From the NCBI RefSeq assembly GCF_008931805.1, contig NZ_CP044399.1:4265370-4329369 (forward strand): DNA of 64,000 bases. Direction: 5' to 3'. The translations under genes and the position numbers were made by a program. The notes under the pieces were generated by a model, which saw only the letters and a list, made by a program, of their open reading frames with translations, had not been told where the DNA came from and did no database searches. Source of the DNA: Moritella marina ATCC 15381 (GTDB taxonomy: Bacteria > Pseudomonadota > Gammaproteobacteria > Enterobacterales > Moritellaceae). Shown in pieces: positions 31,347 through 41,142 of this stretch (positions are counted from its first letter, which is position 1; every line of letters begins with the position of its first letter).

Positions 31347-31384
31347 AAAATGCCCGTGTAGCAAATTGTTACACGGGCATTTTT
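31347..31384. terminator. Bidirectional terminator between metH and the EamA gene
   Basis: A perfect 14-bp stem (AAAATGCCCGTGTA / TACACGGGCATTTT) with T runs on both strands. Confidence 0.9.
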
Positions 31385-31427
31385 ATATTTAGCGGATGCC
31401 AGCAGAGAAGTCTGTAAATCAACCTGA

Positions 31428-32336
31428 TTAACTCGCTTGTAATAACGATTTTTTAGTACGGGTAAACAATGCTTTTTTACGTTGGGTTAATACATTACCA
31501 AGTATCACTAATACCAGCCCGAGCGTTGAATAAATCGTCCAATGATAATCTTCAAATACAGCAGAGACACTTAAGGCCACAATCGGGGTGATCACTAAAA
31601 TGTAGGCTGCATTGCTGGCGCCAAGTCGATCAACTAAAATCAAATAACAAGTAAAACCAAGTACCGATGCTGGAATGGCGAGATACAATAAGCTGCCTAT
31701 ATATTGCGTGCTCAGGGTAAATTTAAACGAGATGCCACGTACTAGAATAATCACTAACAGCGCAATGCAACCATATACCATGGCATAGCTGGTGGCGGTA
31801 AAAGGCTGCACATTATTTTTGGTATTACGGATACTCAGCATATTACCCATCGAGAAACACCAGGTACCGATTAAAGCAAACATTAAACCGTATAAGGTAT
31901 CTTGCGACCAATTGGTTTGTAATAAATCACCAGCAAATAATAAGCTAATACCAGCAAGGCCGAGTATGGCCCCTAGCCAAAAATTAGCATTGGTTTCGGT
32001 CTGGTAAAACAGCTTGCTGTGAAAGGCATTAAATACTGGTGCTGTTGCCATGAATACCGCGACTAAGCCACTGGGGATGTACAAGGTCGCGCTGTAAAAG
32101 GCGAGGAAGTTACAACAAAATAAACACACACCTTGGAGTGCTAAATAAGCGTGGTCTTGGCGTCTTACCGTTTGTAGTTTCCCCCATATTTTACCAACCC
32201 CAAACATGACGATTGCGGCAATGGCAAAGCGGTAAAAGATAGAAACTTCCATTGGCACATCACCGTGTTGCCATTTGATTGATATCCACGAAAAACCCCA
32301 AATAAATATCATTGAAACGTAGAGTATGGCTGACAT
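31428..32336 (-). CDS. DMT-superfamily transporter, EamA domain
   Basis: The 302-residue inner-membrane protein has about ten hydrophobic segments arranged as two EamA repeats (roughly 1-135 and 145-285), the RhaT/YdcZ-type drug/metabolite exporter fold. The first segment holds FIWGFSWISIKW, typical of this group. Such proteins usually export amino acids or metabolites; the substrate cannot be told. It diverges from an AraC-family regulator gene across 191 bp, so that regulator may control it. Ends at the metH bidirectional terminator. Confidence 0.88.
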   Translation of the reverse strand: MSAILYVSMIFIWGFSWISIKWQHGDVPMEVSIFYRFAIAAIVMFGVGKIWGKLQTVRRQDHAYLALQGVCLFCCNFLAFYSATLYIPSGLVAVFMATAPVFNAFHSKLFYQTETNANFWLGAILGLAGISLLFAGDLLQTNWSQDTLYGLMFALIGTWCFSMGNMLSIRNTKNNVQPFTATSYAMVYGCIALLVIILVRGISFKFTLSTQYIGSLLYLAIPASVLGFTCYLILVDRLGASNAAYILVITPIVALSVSAVFEDYHWTIYSTLGLVLVILGNVLTQRKKALFTRTKKSLLQAS

Positions 32337-32527
32337 AGCAGATCCTTTATTATTACTATATAGAGGATGTCATGTGTCACGACAACCATTCATTAATCTG
32401 CATTATGGTACTGCTGCAAGGGTATAAATATCACGATATTGGCAAAACTAACACAATATTGCGGTTTAATGCTTACCTTGATCACGGCAACAGTTGAGCA
32501 ATCTGCCATTAATGGTAATATTTTGTT

Positions 32528-33445
32528 ATGCCGTTAATAAAACCACTCATTGATGTCGGGCTCGATAGCAGTTCGTCGTTACTTGAGCCGAATGAAATAA
32601 GCTTTGAGCAATCAACTAGTAAGATCTGTTTACGACAAACGTCATTAACGGAGGCGTTGTCGTGGGCACATTACCAAAATGAAAATGACCGGTTATATTA
32701 TGTCAATGATAAGCAGCATACACTGAGTTTGTACATGTCCGGGGGTTATGAAACTCACCGTACCGATGTCGATTCGGGTTTTGGCGCGCCTGGTAAATTT
32801 TGTCTGATGCCGAAAGACTCAGAGAGCCATTGGCAGCTTGGACAAACTCAGCAGTTCATGCATTTATATTTTAGTGATGACTACCTTAAACAATTGGCGC
32901 TAAAGGTATTTGATATTGATCCACGGATGTTACAACTACCGGAGCTAACTTTTACCAACGACACCGCTACTGAAGCGTTATTTCGGCATTGCATGGCAAC
33001 CAGTGATTGGCACAGTGGGCATGATCACCTGGCTATGGAGCAAGTGACCAATACCATCTTAGTGTCTATGCTGCAGAATATGGGCATCACTAAACTGATG
33101 TCGCCAATTAAAGGGGGCTTATCCCCTAAAGTCGCTGCGCAGGTTTGTGATTACATGCAAGCTAATTTTCACCGTCAGGTTTATCTTAGTGAGTTGGCTG
33201 AATTAGCACAATTGAGTGAGTATCATTTTTGTCGTATGTTCAAACAGAGTATGGCGCAAACACCACAAGCCTATTTATTGGCTATTCGAATTGAGCAAGT
33301 GAAACTACGTGTTGCTAAGAGTCAGGCAAGTATGGCCGATATTGCCTTACAGTGTGGCTTTGCGAACCAAAGCCACATGGGACGTTATTTTAAAAGGCTG
33401 GTGGGTATTTCCCCGCGCCAATATCGCAATTTAAGCGCGAGTTAA
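32528..33445 (+). CDS. AraC-family transcriptional regulator
   Basis: The 305-residue protein has an N-terminal cupin-like sensing region (about 30-160) and a C-terminal AraC double helix-turn-helix (about 200-300), with LSELAELAQLSEYHFCRMFKQSM for the first helix pair and MADIALQCGFANQSHMGRYFKRLVGISPRQYR for the second. No N-terminal similarity I recognise identifies the ligand. It lies between two exporter genes (EamA, divergent; LysE, convergent), so a role in controlling metabolite or amino-acid efflux is a reasonable inference. Confidence 0.88.
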   Translation: MPLIKPLIDVGLDSSSSLLEPNEISFEQSTSKICLRQTSLTEALSWAHYQNENDRLYYVNDKQHTLSLYMSGGYETHRTDVDSGFGAPGKFCLMPKDSESHWQLGQTQQFMHLYFSDDYLKQLALKVFDIDPRMLQLPELTFTNDTATEALFRHCMATSDWHSGHDHLAMEQVTNTILVSMLQNMGITKLMSPIKGGLSPKVAAQVCDYMQANFHRQVYLSELAELAQLSEYHFCRMFKQSMAQTPQAYLLAIRIEQVKLRVAKSQASMADIALQCGFANQSHMGRYFKRLVGISPRQYRNLSAS

Positions 33446-33468
33446 TATTTCCTCACATGAGGTAATCG

Positions 33469-34092
33469 CTATTTTATTAATGCGGCCGAGGCACCTGCCG
33501 CGACAAATATACCACCAACGGTTTTATCAAAACGGATCTTGTTACGGGCACTGGTTAATACCGGTTTAATCGCATGCGAAGTGCTGCCGTAAAGTAGCTT
33601 ACAAATCAAATCGACCACGATCCAAGTACTGACAATTACCACCAATTGCTGAAATAAATCCGCTTGTGGATTCAAAAATTGTGGTAAAAATGCGATGAAA
33701 AACAAAATGTCTTTGGGGTTTGATGCGCCGAGTAAAAACGCTTTGCTAAACATAGCTTTGTTATTGGGCTTTTGCGCTTCTTCGGTGAGCGTAATGCTAC
33801 CGCCACGACTGGCATTACGCCATGTCGTGAACCCTAAATACACGAGGTAAAGGGCGCCGAGAGTTTTGAGCACCGAGAATAAACTTTCTGAGGCGATAAT
33901 CAGTGCGCCTAGTCCTGTTGCTGAGGCTATCAAGTATAATGATGACGCCAGTACACCACCGGCAAAGGCGGGGGCTGTTTGCTTGATACCATAAGCAATC
34001 GAGTTGGTGATCATATAAATTGAGAGTGGACCGGGAATTAAGATCACCACAAAAATAGTCGAAACAAAAAGTAACCAAGTATCTAACGTCAT
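33469..34092 (-). CDS. LysE/RhtB-family amino-acid exporter
   Basis: The 207-residue inner-membrane protein has about six hydrophobic segments and the family pattern IPGPLSIYMITNSIAYG near the N-terminus, with GASNPKDILFFIAFLPQF later. Members export lysine, threonine, homoserine lactones and similar small molecules; the substrate here is unknown. I place the start at ATG 34092 (MTLDTWLLFVS), with GGAG about 10 nt upstream, rather than the in-frame codon at 34140. Downstream of rsmD in the same orientation and convergent with the AraC gene. Confidence 0.9.
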   Translation of the reverse strand: MTLDTWLLFVSTIFVVILIPGPLSIYMITNSIAYGIKQTAPAFAGGVLASSLYLIASATGLGALIIASESLFSVLKTLGALYLVYLGFTTWRNASRGGSITLTEEAQKPNNKAMFSKAFLLGASNPKDILFFIAFLPQFLNPQADLFQQLVVIVSTWIVVDLICKLLYGSTSHAIKPVLTSARNKIRFDKTVGGIFVAAGASAALIK

Positions 34093-34204
34093 TGTTATTA
34101 TTCTCCAAAGTAGGGTAACCGTCGCACTCACTATAGGCATAATAACGAATGCTCAACTGGTTTGAGCACTCGCTGTTTATTGATTTTCTGTTATGACACA
34201 GCGT

Positions 34205-34819
34205 TTATTCAGCAGTCGTGTTTATGACTGCTTGACGCTGATACAATTCAAAACAAACCTGTCCTGCTTGTTTTTCTTTTAAGATCGTCCAATTCGCGGG
34301 TAATTTAACTTGGTTAAGTTCTTTTTCACGTTCAATATAAATCACTGCATCCGCACTTAGCCAATTGTATTCTTCGAGCTTAGCACAGCAGTCTTCCAGC
34401 AGATCTTGACGGAAAGGCGGGTCGATAAACACCATATCATAAGTTTGTGTCGGTACTTTCGTTAATAATTTTAAGGTATCACCACGTACTAACTGCGCGT
34501 TATCGGCTTTTAACAAATCAATGTTTTGTTGTAACTGTGCTGCTGCCCCGGCGTCTTTTTCAAATAGTAGGCCGCTTTCTGCATAGCGTGACAATGCTTC
34601 AAAGATTAAGCCGCCACTACCAGCAAATAAATCGAGGCAATGACTGTCGCGTACATAAGGTGATAACCAATTGAATACGGTTTCTTTTATTCGGTCGGTT
34701 GTCGGGCGTAGACCAATAACATCTTTAACCGGTAGTTTTCGACCGCGCCATTGACCACTGATGATCCGAATATGCCCAGAAGGACGTTGATTTTGTTGTT
34801 TTGTGCTAGATTTTGCCAT
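34205..34819 (-). CDS. rsmD: 16S rRNA (guanine-966-N2)-methyltransferase RsmD
   Basis: RsmD methylates G966 of 16S rRNA in the assembled small subunit. The SAM-binding motif DLFAGSGGLIFEALSR and the catalytic DPPF (VFIDPPFRQD) are present, and the N-terminal GHIRIISGQWRGRKL is typical. I place the start at ATG 34819 (MAKSSTKQ, 204 residues); the frame is open back to 34879, but that extension does not look like family sequence. It diverges from ftsY across 100 bp, the conserved rsmD/ftsYEX arrangement. Confidence 0.95.
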   Translation of the reverse strand: MAKSSTKQQNQRPSGHIRIISGQWRGRKLPVKDVIGLRPTTDRIKETVFNWLSPYVRDSHCLDLFAGSGGLIFEALSRYAESGLLFEKDAGAAAQLQQNIDLLKADNAQLVRGDTLKLLTKVPTQTYDMVFIDPPFRQDLLEDCCAKLEEYNWLSADAVIYIEREKELNQVKLPANWTILKEKQAGQVCFELYQRQAVINTTAE

Positions 34820-34919
34820 AGTAATTCTTTGTCTGGACAGAAAGGTGATAATATAATCACCATATTGATATTGGGTCATTGTAGCAGTTCAAGACTGGCG
34901 AAAGTAAGGTTTTCTAAAA

Positions 34920-36188
34920 ATGGCAAAAAAAAGCATGAAGAATTGGTTTGGTTTAGGTAAAAAAGAAGCAAGTAACACGGATGAAGCTAAAGTTGATCCG
35001 GCATTATTAGTATCGAGCGATGATGAAACGGCAGAAGAAAAAGCCATTCGTCGCGCTGCAGATTTACAACTTATCGCTGATTTCGAAAAAAACAGCGCTG
35101 TTAGCGAAATAGACATTATCACGCCAGAGCCTGTTGTCATTGCGCCTGAGGTTGTGAACGCTGACGTTGCCGCAGATAGTGTGGACGAAGCTGATAAATC
35201 AGTTGTTACAGACTCTGCACCGGTTAACGATGAGCCCGCAGCGGAAGAACCCGTTGACAAAGATAAATTCTTTACCCGTTTGAAACGTGGCTTATCACGT
35301 ACCAAAGGTAATATCGGTAGTGGCTTTAAAAACTTTTTCCGTGGTAAGCATATCGATGACGAGTTATTTGAAGAACTCGAAGAACAGTTATTAATTGCCG
35401 ATCTAGGTGTTGCGACAACCACGCGTATTATTGACAATTTAACTCAGCAAGCATCACGTAAAGAATTAAAAGATGCGGAAGCCTTGTATGACATTCTGAA
35501 AAAAGACATGGCAGAGTTACTGCACAAGGTGGATGAACCACTGGTTATTGATAGTAATAACAAGCCGCACGTTATTTTAATGGTAGGTGTGAACGGTGTG
35601 GGTAAGACGACCACGATCGGTAAGATGGCGAAGAAATTCCAAGGTGAAGGTAAATCAGTGATGTTAGCGGCGGGTGATACGTTCCGTGCTGCAGCCGTCG
35701 AGCAATTACAGGTATGGGGCGAGCGTAACGATATCCCAGTGGTTGCACAGCACACTGGTGCTGACAGTGCCTCGGTATTGTTTGATGCAATGCAATCAGC
35801 AACAGCCAAAGATGTAGACGTGCTTATCGCTGATACCGCCGGTCGTTTACAAAATAAAGCCCACTTAATGGAAGAGCTGAAGAAAGTTGTTAGGGTGATG
35901 CGTAAACATGATGCGACAGCGCCGCATGAAATTATGTTAACGATTGATGCGGGTACCGGTCAAAATGCCTTAAGCCAAGCGGAACTATTTAAAGAAGCAG
36001 TAGGTCTGACTGGGATCACCATTACTAAATTAGACGGTACCGCTAAGGGTGGTGTTATTTTTGCTGTTGCCGATAAATTCGAGATCCCAATCCGCTTTAT
36101 TGGTATTGGTGAAGGTATCGATGATTTACGTACCTTTAATTCAGAAGAGTTTATTGAAGCGCTGTTTAGTAACGAAGATAAAAAATAG
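34920..36188 (+). CDS. ftsY: Signal recognition particle receptor FtsY
   Basis: FtsY is the SRP receptor that brings ribosome-nascent chain complexes to the membrane. The protein has 422 residues. An acidic A domain (about 1-115, rich in Asp, Glu and Ala) is followed by the N domain and the GTPase G domain, with GVNGVGKTTTIGKMA, DTAGR and TKLDGTAKGG. The shorter A domain explains the difference from E. coli FtsY (497). The start codon follows TAAGG by 9 nt. First gene of ftsY-ftsE-ftsX. Confidence 0.97.
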   Translation: MAKKSMKNWFGLGKKEASNTDEAKVDPALLVSSDDETAEEKAIRRAADLQLIADFEKNSAVSEIDIITPEPVVIAPEVVNADVAADSVDEADKSVVTDSAPVNDEPAAEEPVDKDKFFTRLKRGLSRTKGNIGSGFKNFFRGKHIDDELFEELEEQLLIADLGVATTTRIIDNLTQQASRKELKDAEALYDILKKDMAELLHKVDEPLVIDSNNKPHVILMVGVNGVGKTTTIGKMAKKFQGEGKSVMLAAGDTFRAAAVEQLQVWGERNDIPVVAQHTGADSASVLFDAMQSATAKDVDVLIADTAGRLQNKAHLMEELKKVVRVMRKHDATAPHEIMLTIDAGTGQNALSQAELFKEAVGLTGITITKLDGTAKGGVIFAVADKFEIPIRFIGIGEGIDDLRTFNSEEFIEALFSNEDKK

Positions 36189-36306
36189 CAGCATTCGCAG
36201 TCTGTGTTACGCAATAACTTATCGTTAACTCGGTGAGCTATTGTGTTCACGATTTTTATACCAGCACACAGCCCTTATAGCAACACATAGCAAGGACGCG
36301 GTCATC

Positions 36307-36978
36307 ATGATTCGGTTTGATAATGTATCTAAAGTTTATCCTGGCAGTCTTAGCGCATTACAGAAAGTTAATTTTCACCTTGAAAAAGGCGAGATGGCTT
36401 TTTTAACTGGGCCCTCTGGCGCAGGTAAAAGTACCTTATTAAAATTAATTAGCATGCTTGAACGACCAACGGCAGGCGATGTTTTTCTTAATGATCGTAA
36501 CGTCAGTAAAATCAGTAAATCGGACATTCCATTTTTACGTCGTGATATCGGTATTATCTTTCAAGATCATCGTTTGTTAGTCGACCGCACTATTTTTGAT
36601 AATGTTGCGCTGCCGTTGATCATTAAAGGCTATACCGCCAAACAAGTTAACAATAGGGTATTGGCTGCATTAGATAAAGTCGGTTTGTACAATAAAGCCA
36701 AGTGTTACCCGCCGATGCTGTCTGGTGGTGAACAACAGCGCGTGGGCATTGCTCGTGCCATTATTTCCCGCCCGAAATTATTACTGGCAGATGAACCAAC
36801 AGGTAATTTAGATCCACAGTTATCCATGGAGATCATTAAATTATTTGAAGAGTTCAATCGCAGCGGTACCACGGTATTGATTGCGACCCATGATTTGGGT
36901 TTGATTGCTAAACTGCGCTATCGTACTTTGCGTATTAAGCAAGGCGAGATGTGTAATGACGAGTTACAAGGGATTTAA
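36307..36978 (+). CDS. ftsE: Cell division ATP-binding protein FtsE
   Basis: FtsE is the ABC ATPase that, with FtsX, activates septal peptidoglycan hydrolases at the divisome. Walker A is GPSGAGKST, the signature is LSGGEQQRVGIARA and Walker B is LLADEPTG. The start is ATG 36307 (MIRFDNVSKVYPG, AAGGA upstream), giving 223 residues; an open frame runs back to 36241 without family sequence. Stop and ftsX start are 1 bp apart. The 118-bp gap after ftsY holds no clear terminator. Confidence 0.97.
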   Translation: MIRFDNVSKVYPGSLSALQKVNFHLEKGEMAFLTGPSGAGKSTLLKLISMLERPTAGDVFLNDRNVSKISKSDIPFLRRDIGIIFQDHRLLVDRTIFDNVALPLIIKGYTAKQVNNRVLAALDKVGLYNKAKCYPPMLSGGEQQRVGIARAIISRPKLLLADEPTGNLDPQLSMEIIKLFEEFNRSGTTVLIATHDLGLIAKLRYRTLRIKQGEMCNDELQGI

Positions 36979-36979
36979 C

Positions 36980-37939
36980 ATGAACAAGCAAACCAACCGC
37001 GTTGACGCTCCTATCATTAAACGTATTCAAATCCGCTGCCAACAACATATCCATCACGCGATATCGAGTCTAACGGATGTATGGCGCACGCCTATAGCCT
37101 CTTTGATGACGATGTTAGTGCTGGGCGTGAGTTTAGCCTTGCCAAGCACCTTGTATGTGGTACTGAAAAATAGCCAAGCGGTAAGCCAAGAGTGGACTAG
37201 CCCGACCGATATTAATTTATTCCTGAAGAAAGATTTAGCGGAATCGCGTTACCAAAATTTATTACACCGTTTGAAGAGCTATAAAGAAGTTGATAGCTTT
37301 GAATATATTTCTAAAGAACAGGGCATGGAAGAGTTTAAGCGTTCTTCAGGGCTAGTATCGGCATTAACCTTACTCGATCATAACCCTTTACCAGCGGTGG
37401 TTGTGGTCACGCCTAAACCTTATTATCGCACTTCGATTGCAGCGCAAGAGCTATTAGCGAAGTTAGAGCGTGAACCTGAAGTTCAGCAAGGTAAGTTGGA
37501 TATTATGTGGTTAGCACGCCTTGAAGGGATTATCTCGATCTTTAGTGATGCCGTATTAGTGGTCTCAGTATTATTATTAAGTTCGGTATTGTTAATTACC
37601 GGTAATACCATAAGGCTTAACATTTTATCTAATCGCGATGAAATTGAAGTATTGAAATTGGTGGGAGCGACGAATGCGTTTGTACAACGACCATTTTTAT
37701 ATACCGGCTTTTGGTATGGCGCGATCGGCGGGATTTTAGCTTGGCTGGTAACGCTATTTATGGTGTATTGGATGGAAGATACGGTGCTCAATCTTGCACA
37801 ATTATATAACACCGAATTCACTATTGAGGGGTTGGTATTTAGCGAGATTATGCTGCTGTTTATCACTGCCATTGGCATGGGGTTAATCTCAGCAGCCATT
37901 TCCGTTAATTACTATATCGCTAAAATCGAACCGAGTTAA
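36980..37939 (+). CDS. ftsX: Cell division protein FtsX
   Basis: FtsX is the membrane partner of FtsE and signals to the periplasmic EnvC/amidase system. The protein has 319 residues. A cytosolic N-terminus is followed by a membrane segment (LMTMLVLGVSLALPSTLYVV), a periplasmic domain (about 75-195) with YISKEQGMEEFKRSSG and NPLPAVVVV, and three more membrane segments. The start at ATG 36980 has AAGGGA upstream; the frame is open further upstream inside ftsE, but that overlap is not needed. Confidence 0.96.
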   Translation: MNKQTNRVDAPIIKRIQIRCQQHIHHAISSLTDVWRTPIASLMTMLVLGVSLALPSTLYVVLKNSQAVSQEWTSPTDINLFLKKDLAESRYQNLLHRLKSYKEVDSFEYISKEQGMEEFKRSSGLVSALTLLDHNPLPAVVVVTPKPYYRTSIAAQELLAKLEREPEVQQGKLDIMWLARLEGIISIFSDAVLVVSVLLLSSVLLITGNTIRLNILSNRDEIEVLKLVGATNAFVQRPFLYTGFWYGAIGGILAWLVTLFMVYWMEDTVLNLAQLYNTEFTIEGLVFSEIMLLFITAIGMGLISAAISVNYYIAKIEPS

Positions 37940-37972
37940 TCATTACGTCATATCGCGGTACTGACATAACTG

Positions 37973-38572
37973 TTAGCGATAGATATAGCTGCCATCTTCA
38001 CGTAATGCAAATAACGTCGGTGCACTATCTGCATCCGTAATACGAAGTTGTATTAATTTGCCTGCCGTCGAGATGTAAAATGACATCACTTGTCCAGGTT
38101 GCACTTGGGTTATATACCGCTGTGGCGTTGGGACTGCGATTAAAGCATGCAGTACCGCTGAAGGTATATCGTATTGGCGGAAAATGCGATAAACAGAATC
38201 GCCTTTACGAATAACGTGTGCTCGCCATTCACCATCAATATTTTCTGGATCCAGTACTTTAATTGCTACCGGCTGTGGTGTATTGCTCGTTGGTCCCTGT
38301 TCTAGACCTGCTTTATTTGCTACATTTTGAGTTGGTGCGATGGTCAGTGTGATTGACTTACGCTCATTCGTACTCGCGTTACTCGGATTCATTGTATCTG
38401 TGCTCGGTATAAGCAGCAGTACTATGACAATCAGTGATAGTATAGGTAATAATTTACGGTGCAGGCGCGGCAGTGATTTGAATGCGTTACGCAACATACT
38501 GACGCGTTTTGTTAATGATGGAAATAATAATTTAGTTTTTTCTATAAGAGAATATAATGCATTGCTCCCCAT
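37973..38572 (-). CDS. OapA-family (opacity-associated) LysM-like membrane protein
   Basis: The 199-residue protein begins with a cytosolic basic part containing LPRLHRKLLP, the motif that precedes the single membrane segment in OapA/YtfB proteins (LSLIVIVLLLIP), then a variable linker, then a C-terminal OapA/LysM-like domain (about 110-195; EWRAHVIRKGDSVYRIFRQYDIP). E. coli YtfB binds glycans and affects division, so a wall- or glycan-linked role is plausible. Converges with ftsX and diverges from parC. Confidence 0.82.
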   Translation of the reverse strand: MGSNALYSLIEKTKLLFPSLTKRVSMLRNAFKSLPRLHRKLLPILSLIVIVLLLIPSTDTMNPSNASTNERKSITLTIAPTQNVANKAGLEQGPTSNTPQPVAIKVLDPENIDGEWRAHVIRKGDSVYRIFRQYDIPSAVLHALIAVPTPQRYITQVQPGQVMSFYISTAGKLIQLRITDADSAPTLFALREDGSYIYR

Positions 38573-38627
38573 GATTAATTTCCTGTCATTTTTGTTTTTA
38601 ATCGGATTACGAGCTAAGTAAAGTCGC

Positions 38628-38711
38628 CTTAGATAATAACAATCGTGCCGAGTTATAGTTGAAATAGCTATCTATAACAGGTCTAAATATGGCTAAGTGT
38701 TATTATCTAAG
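38628..38711. repeat. Nested inverted repeats between oapA-like gene and parC
   Basis: A perfect 14-bp repeat (CTTAGATAATAACA at 38628-38641; its complement at 38698-38711) encloses GTTATAG (38652-38658) / CTATAAC (38672-38678). It sits in the 247-bp divergent spacer. It could be an operator, a leader structure or a small relict element. Confidence 0.5.
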
Positions 38712-38819
38712 ATAATTTTATAACGCGTTTCATCATAATATAAATGCTTATAAATAGCATATGTTGTTTTCGCCTTTAATTATTAAATTTTTATTTTATT
38801 CTAAATAACAGGACTCTTG

Positions 38820-41075
38820 ATGACTGACGTTATTGATATGAGCTTAGACGGTGTCGAAGAACAACCGCTAAGGGAATTTACCGAGCAAGCATATTTGAAT
38901 TACTCCATGTATGTGATCATGGATCGTGCCTTGCCTCATATTGGTGATGGCTTAAAGCCAGTACAGCGCCGTATTACCTATGCTATGTCTGAACTTGGCT
39001 TACATGCTGGTGCAAAATATAAGAAATCAGCACGTACGGTCGGTGACGTATTAGGTAAGTATCATCCTCACGGTGATAGTGCCTGTTATGAAGCGATGGT
39101 ATTGATGGCGCAACCCTTTTCTTATCGTTATCCGCTGGTTGATGGTCAAGGTAACTGGGGTGCGCCGGATGATCCGAAATCATTTGCAGCAATGCGTTAC
39201 ACCGAAGCTAAATTGTCAAAATTCGCAGAAGTATTATTAGGAGAAGTGGGCTTAGGCACGGTTGACTGGTTACCTAACTTTGATGGCACCATGAAAGAGC
39301 CGCAATTGTTACCTGCACGTTTACCCCATATTTTATTAAATGGTGTCACCGGTATTGCGGTAGGTATGGCAACGGATATTCCACCACATAATGTGCGTGA
39401 GATTACCAATGCTTGTTTGCATCTAATTGATAAACCTAAAGCTGAATTGTCAGAATTAATGGCGTATGTAAAAGGCCCAGATTATCCGACTGAAGCAGAG
39501 ATCATTACACCAGAAAAAGATATCGCCAAGATCTATGAAAGCGGTAAAGGCAGCATTAAAATGCGCGCTGTGTTCACGCTAGAAAGTGGTGATATTGTCA
39601 TTAGCGCACTCCCGCATCAAGTCTCGGGTGGTAAAATTTTAGAGCAGATTGCAGCGCAAATGCAGGCTAAAAAATTACCTATGGTCGCGGATTTACGCGA
39701 TGAATCCGATCATGAAAATCCAACCCGTTTAGTGATCGTGCCACGTTCGAATCGTATTGATATCGAGCAGTTAATGGCGCATTTATTTGCCAGTACGGAT
39801 CTGGAAAAAAATTACCGTGTTAACTTGAACATGATTGGCTTGAATGAGAAACCACAAGTTAAAGGGTTAAAGACCATATTATCAGAATGGCTAGAGTTCC
39901 GTAATGCGACAGTCCGTCGTCGTTTACAGTTCCGTTTAGATAAAGTTCTGGCGCGTTTACATACCCTTGATGGTTTATTGATCGCCTTTTTGAATATTGA
40001 TGAAGTGATTGAAATCATTCGCCAGTATGACGATCCGAAAGCCGAGCTCATCAGCCGTTTTGATTTATCGGTTAAACAAGCAGAAGCTGTACTTGAGCTT
40101 AAATTACGCCATTTAGCTAAGTTAGAAGAAATGCGTATTCGTGGCGAGCAAGGTGAATTAAACACTGAGCGCCATAAATTAGAACAGCTATTAAGTTCAG
40201 ATCGCCGTTTAGCTACCTTAGTGAAAAAAGAACTTATTATGGACGCCGAGAAATTTGGTGATGAACGCCGTTCACCGATTATCGAGCGTACAGAAGCAAA
40301 AGCGTTAACAGAAAAAGAATTGATGCCAAATGAAGCGGTGACCGTGGTGTTGTCACAACAAGGCTGGGCACGCTGTGCTAAAGGGCATGATGTGGATGCC
40401 AAAGGACTCAGCTACAAAGCCAGTGATGAATATAAAGATGCCGCAGAAGGCCGCAGTAATTGCCCTGCAGTCTTTATTGATTCAAGTGGTCGTTCGTTTG
40501 CATTGGATGCACACACGTTGCCATCGGCACGTAGTCAGGGTGAGCCATTGACTACGCGTTTCACGCTTGCAGCCGGGCAGACCTTTACTCATGCCTTGAT
40601 GGCGGAGGATAGTCAACAATTCTTACTCAGCTCTGATGCGGGTTACGGTTTTATTGGCAAATTCAGTGACATGGTGAGCCGTAATAAAAATGGTAAAGCG
40701 TTATTAACCTTACCTGCTGGTGGCTTAGTCATTGAACCACAAGCGGTGAGCGATATCAGCACTGATCAGGGCTTAATTATTTCTAACGAAGGTAGAATGC
40801 TTATCTTCCCACTGTCATCATTGCCATTACTGTCTAAAGGTAAGGGTAATAAATTAATGAACATTCCATCTGCACGCGTTAAAAGCCGTGAAGAGTATGT
40901 GCAAATGCTGACAATTGTGCCAGAAGGGCAGTCAGTAACATTATATGCTGGTAAACGTAAGTTAACATTAAAACCTGCTGATTTAGAGCACTACAAAGGT
41001 GAGCGAGGGCGTCGCGGTTTCAAATTACCACGTGGATTACAGCGTGTTGATAGCCTAGATGTAGCGCAAGAATAA
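38820..41075 (+). CDS. parC: DNA topoisomerase IV subunit A ParC
   Basis: ParC is the DNA-cleaving subunit of topoisomerase IV, which separates linked daughter chromosomes. With ATG 38820 (CAGGA 6 nt upstream) the protein has 751 residues. The winged-helix/tower core holds the catalytic tyrosine at Tyr127 (AAMRYTE). The quinolone-resistance region [11 protein letters not shown] has Ser87 and Glu91, the equivalents of E. coli Ser80 and Glu84, both in the susceptible state. The C-terminal beta-pinwheel follows from about residue 500. parE is not adjacent; plsC follows after 67 bp as in E. coli. Confidence 0.97.
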   Translation: MTDVIDMSLDGVEEQPLREFTEQAYLNYSMYVIMDRALPHIGDGLKPVQRRITYAMSELGLHAGAKYKKSARTVGDVLGKYHPHGDSACYEAMVLMAQPFSYRYPLVDGQGNWGAPDDPKSFAAMRYTEAKLSKFAEVLLGEVGLGTVDWLPNFDGTMKEPQLLPARLPHILLNGVTGIAVGMATDIPPHNVREITNACLHLIDKPKAELSELMAYVKGPDYPTEAEIITPEKDIAKIYESGKGSIKMRAVFTLESGDIVISALPHQVSGGKILEQIAAQMQAKKLPMVADLRDESDHENPTRLVIVPRSNRIDIEQLMAHLFASTDLEKNYRVNLNMIGLNEKPQVKGLKTILSEWLEFRNATVRRRLQFRLDKVLARLHTLDGLLIAFLNIDEVIEIIRQYDDPKAELISRFDLSVKQAEAVLELKLRHLAKLEEMRIRGEQGELNTERHKLEQLLSSDRRLATLVKKELIMDAEKFGDERRSPIIERTEAKALTEKELMPNEAVTVVLSQQGWARCAKGHDVDAKGLSYKASDEYKDAAEGRSNCPAVFIDSSGRSFALDAHTLPSARSQGEPLTTRFTLAAGQTFTHALMAEDSQQFLLSSDAGYGFIGKFSDMVSRNKNGKALLTLPAGGLVIEPQAVSDISTDQGLIISNEGRMLIFPLSSLPLLSKGKGNKLMNIPSARVKSREEYVQMLTIVPEGQSVTLYAGKRKLTLKPADLEHYKGERGRRGFKLPRGLQRVDSLDVAQE

Positions 41076-41142
41076 TTCAGCTAACGCTTGTACACCGAGT
41101 TTTTGCTCGGTATACTGCGGTGATGTTAAAAGAGGGTTACAA

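Noticed and set aside
31428-34092. Genomic island or integrated element around the EamA/AraC/LysE genes
   Set aside because: No integrase, direct-repeat ends or tRNA gene is visible and base composition looks like the flanks. More likely ordinary gene-content variation.
33815-34156. 113-codon ORF overlapping the LysE-family gene
   Set aside because: A different frame of the same strand; the LysE frame has clear membrane segments and family motifs.
34889-35437. Antisense ORF opposite the start of ftsY
   Set aside because: It mirrors the acidic A domain and gives a Ser-rich product with no recognisable domain.
39812-40402. 196-codon antisense ORF inside parC
   Set aside because: It has no ribosome-binding site or family similarity, and the opposite frame is unmistakably ParC. 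Shadow ORF.
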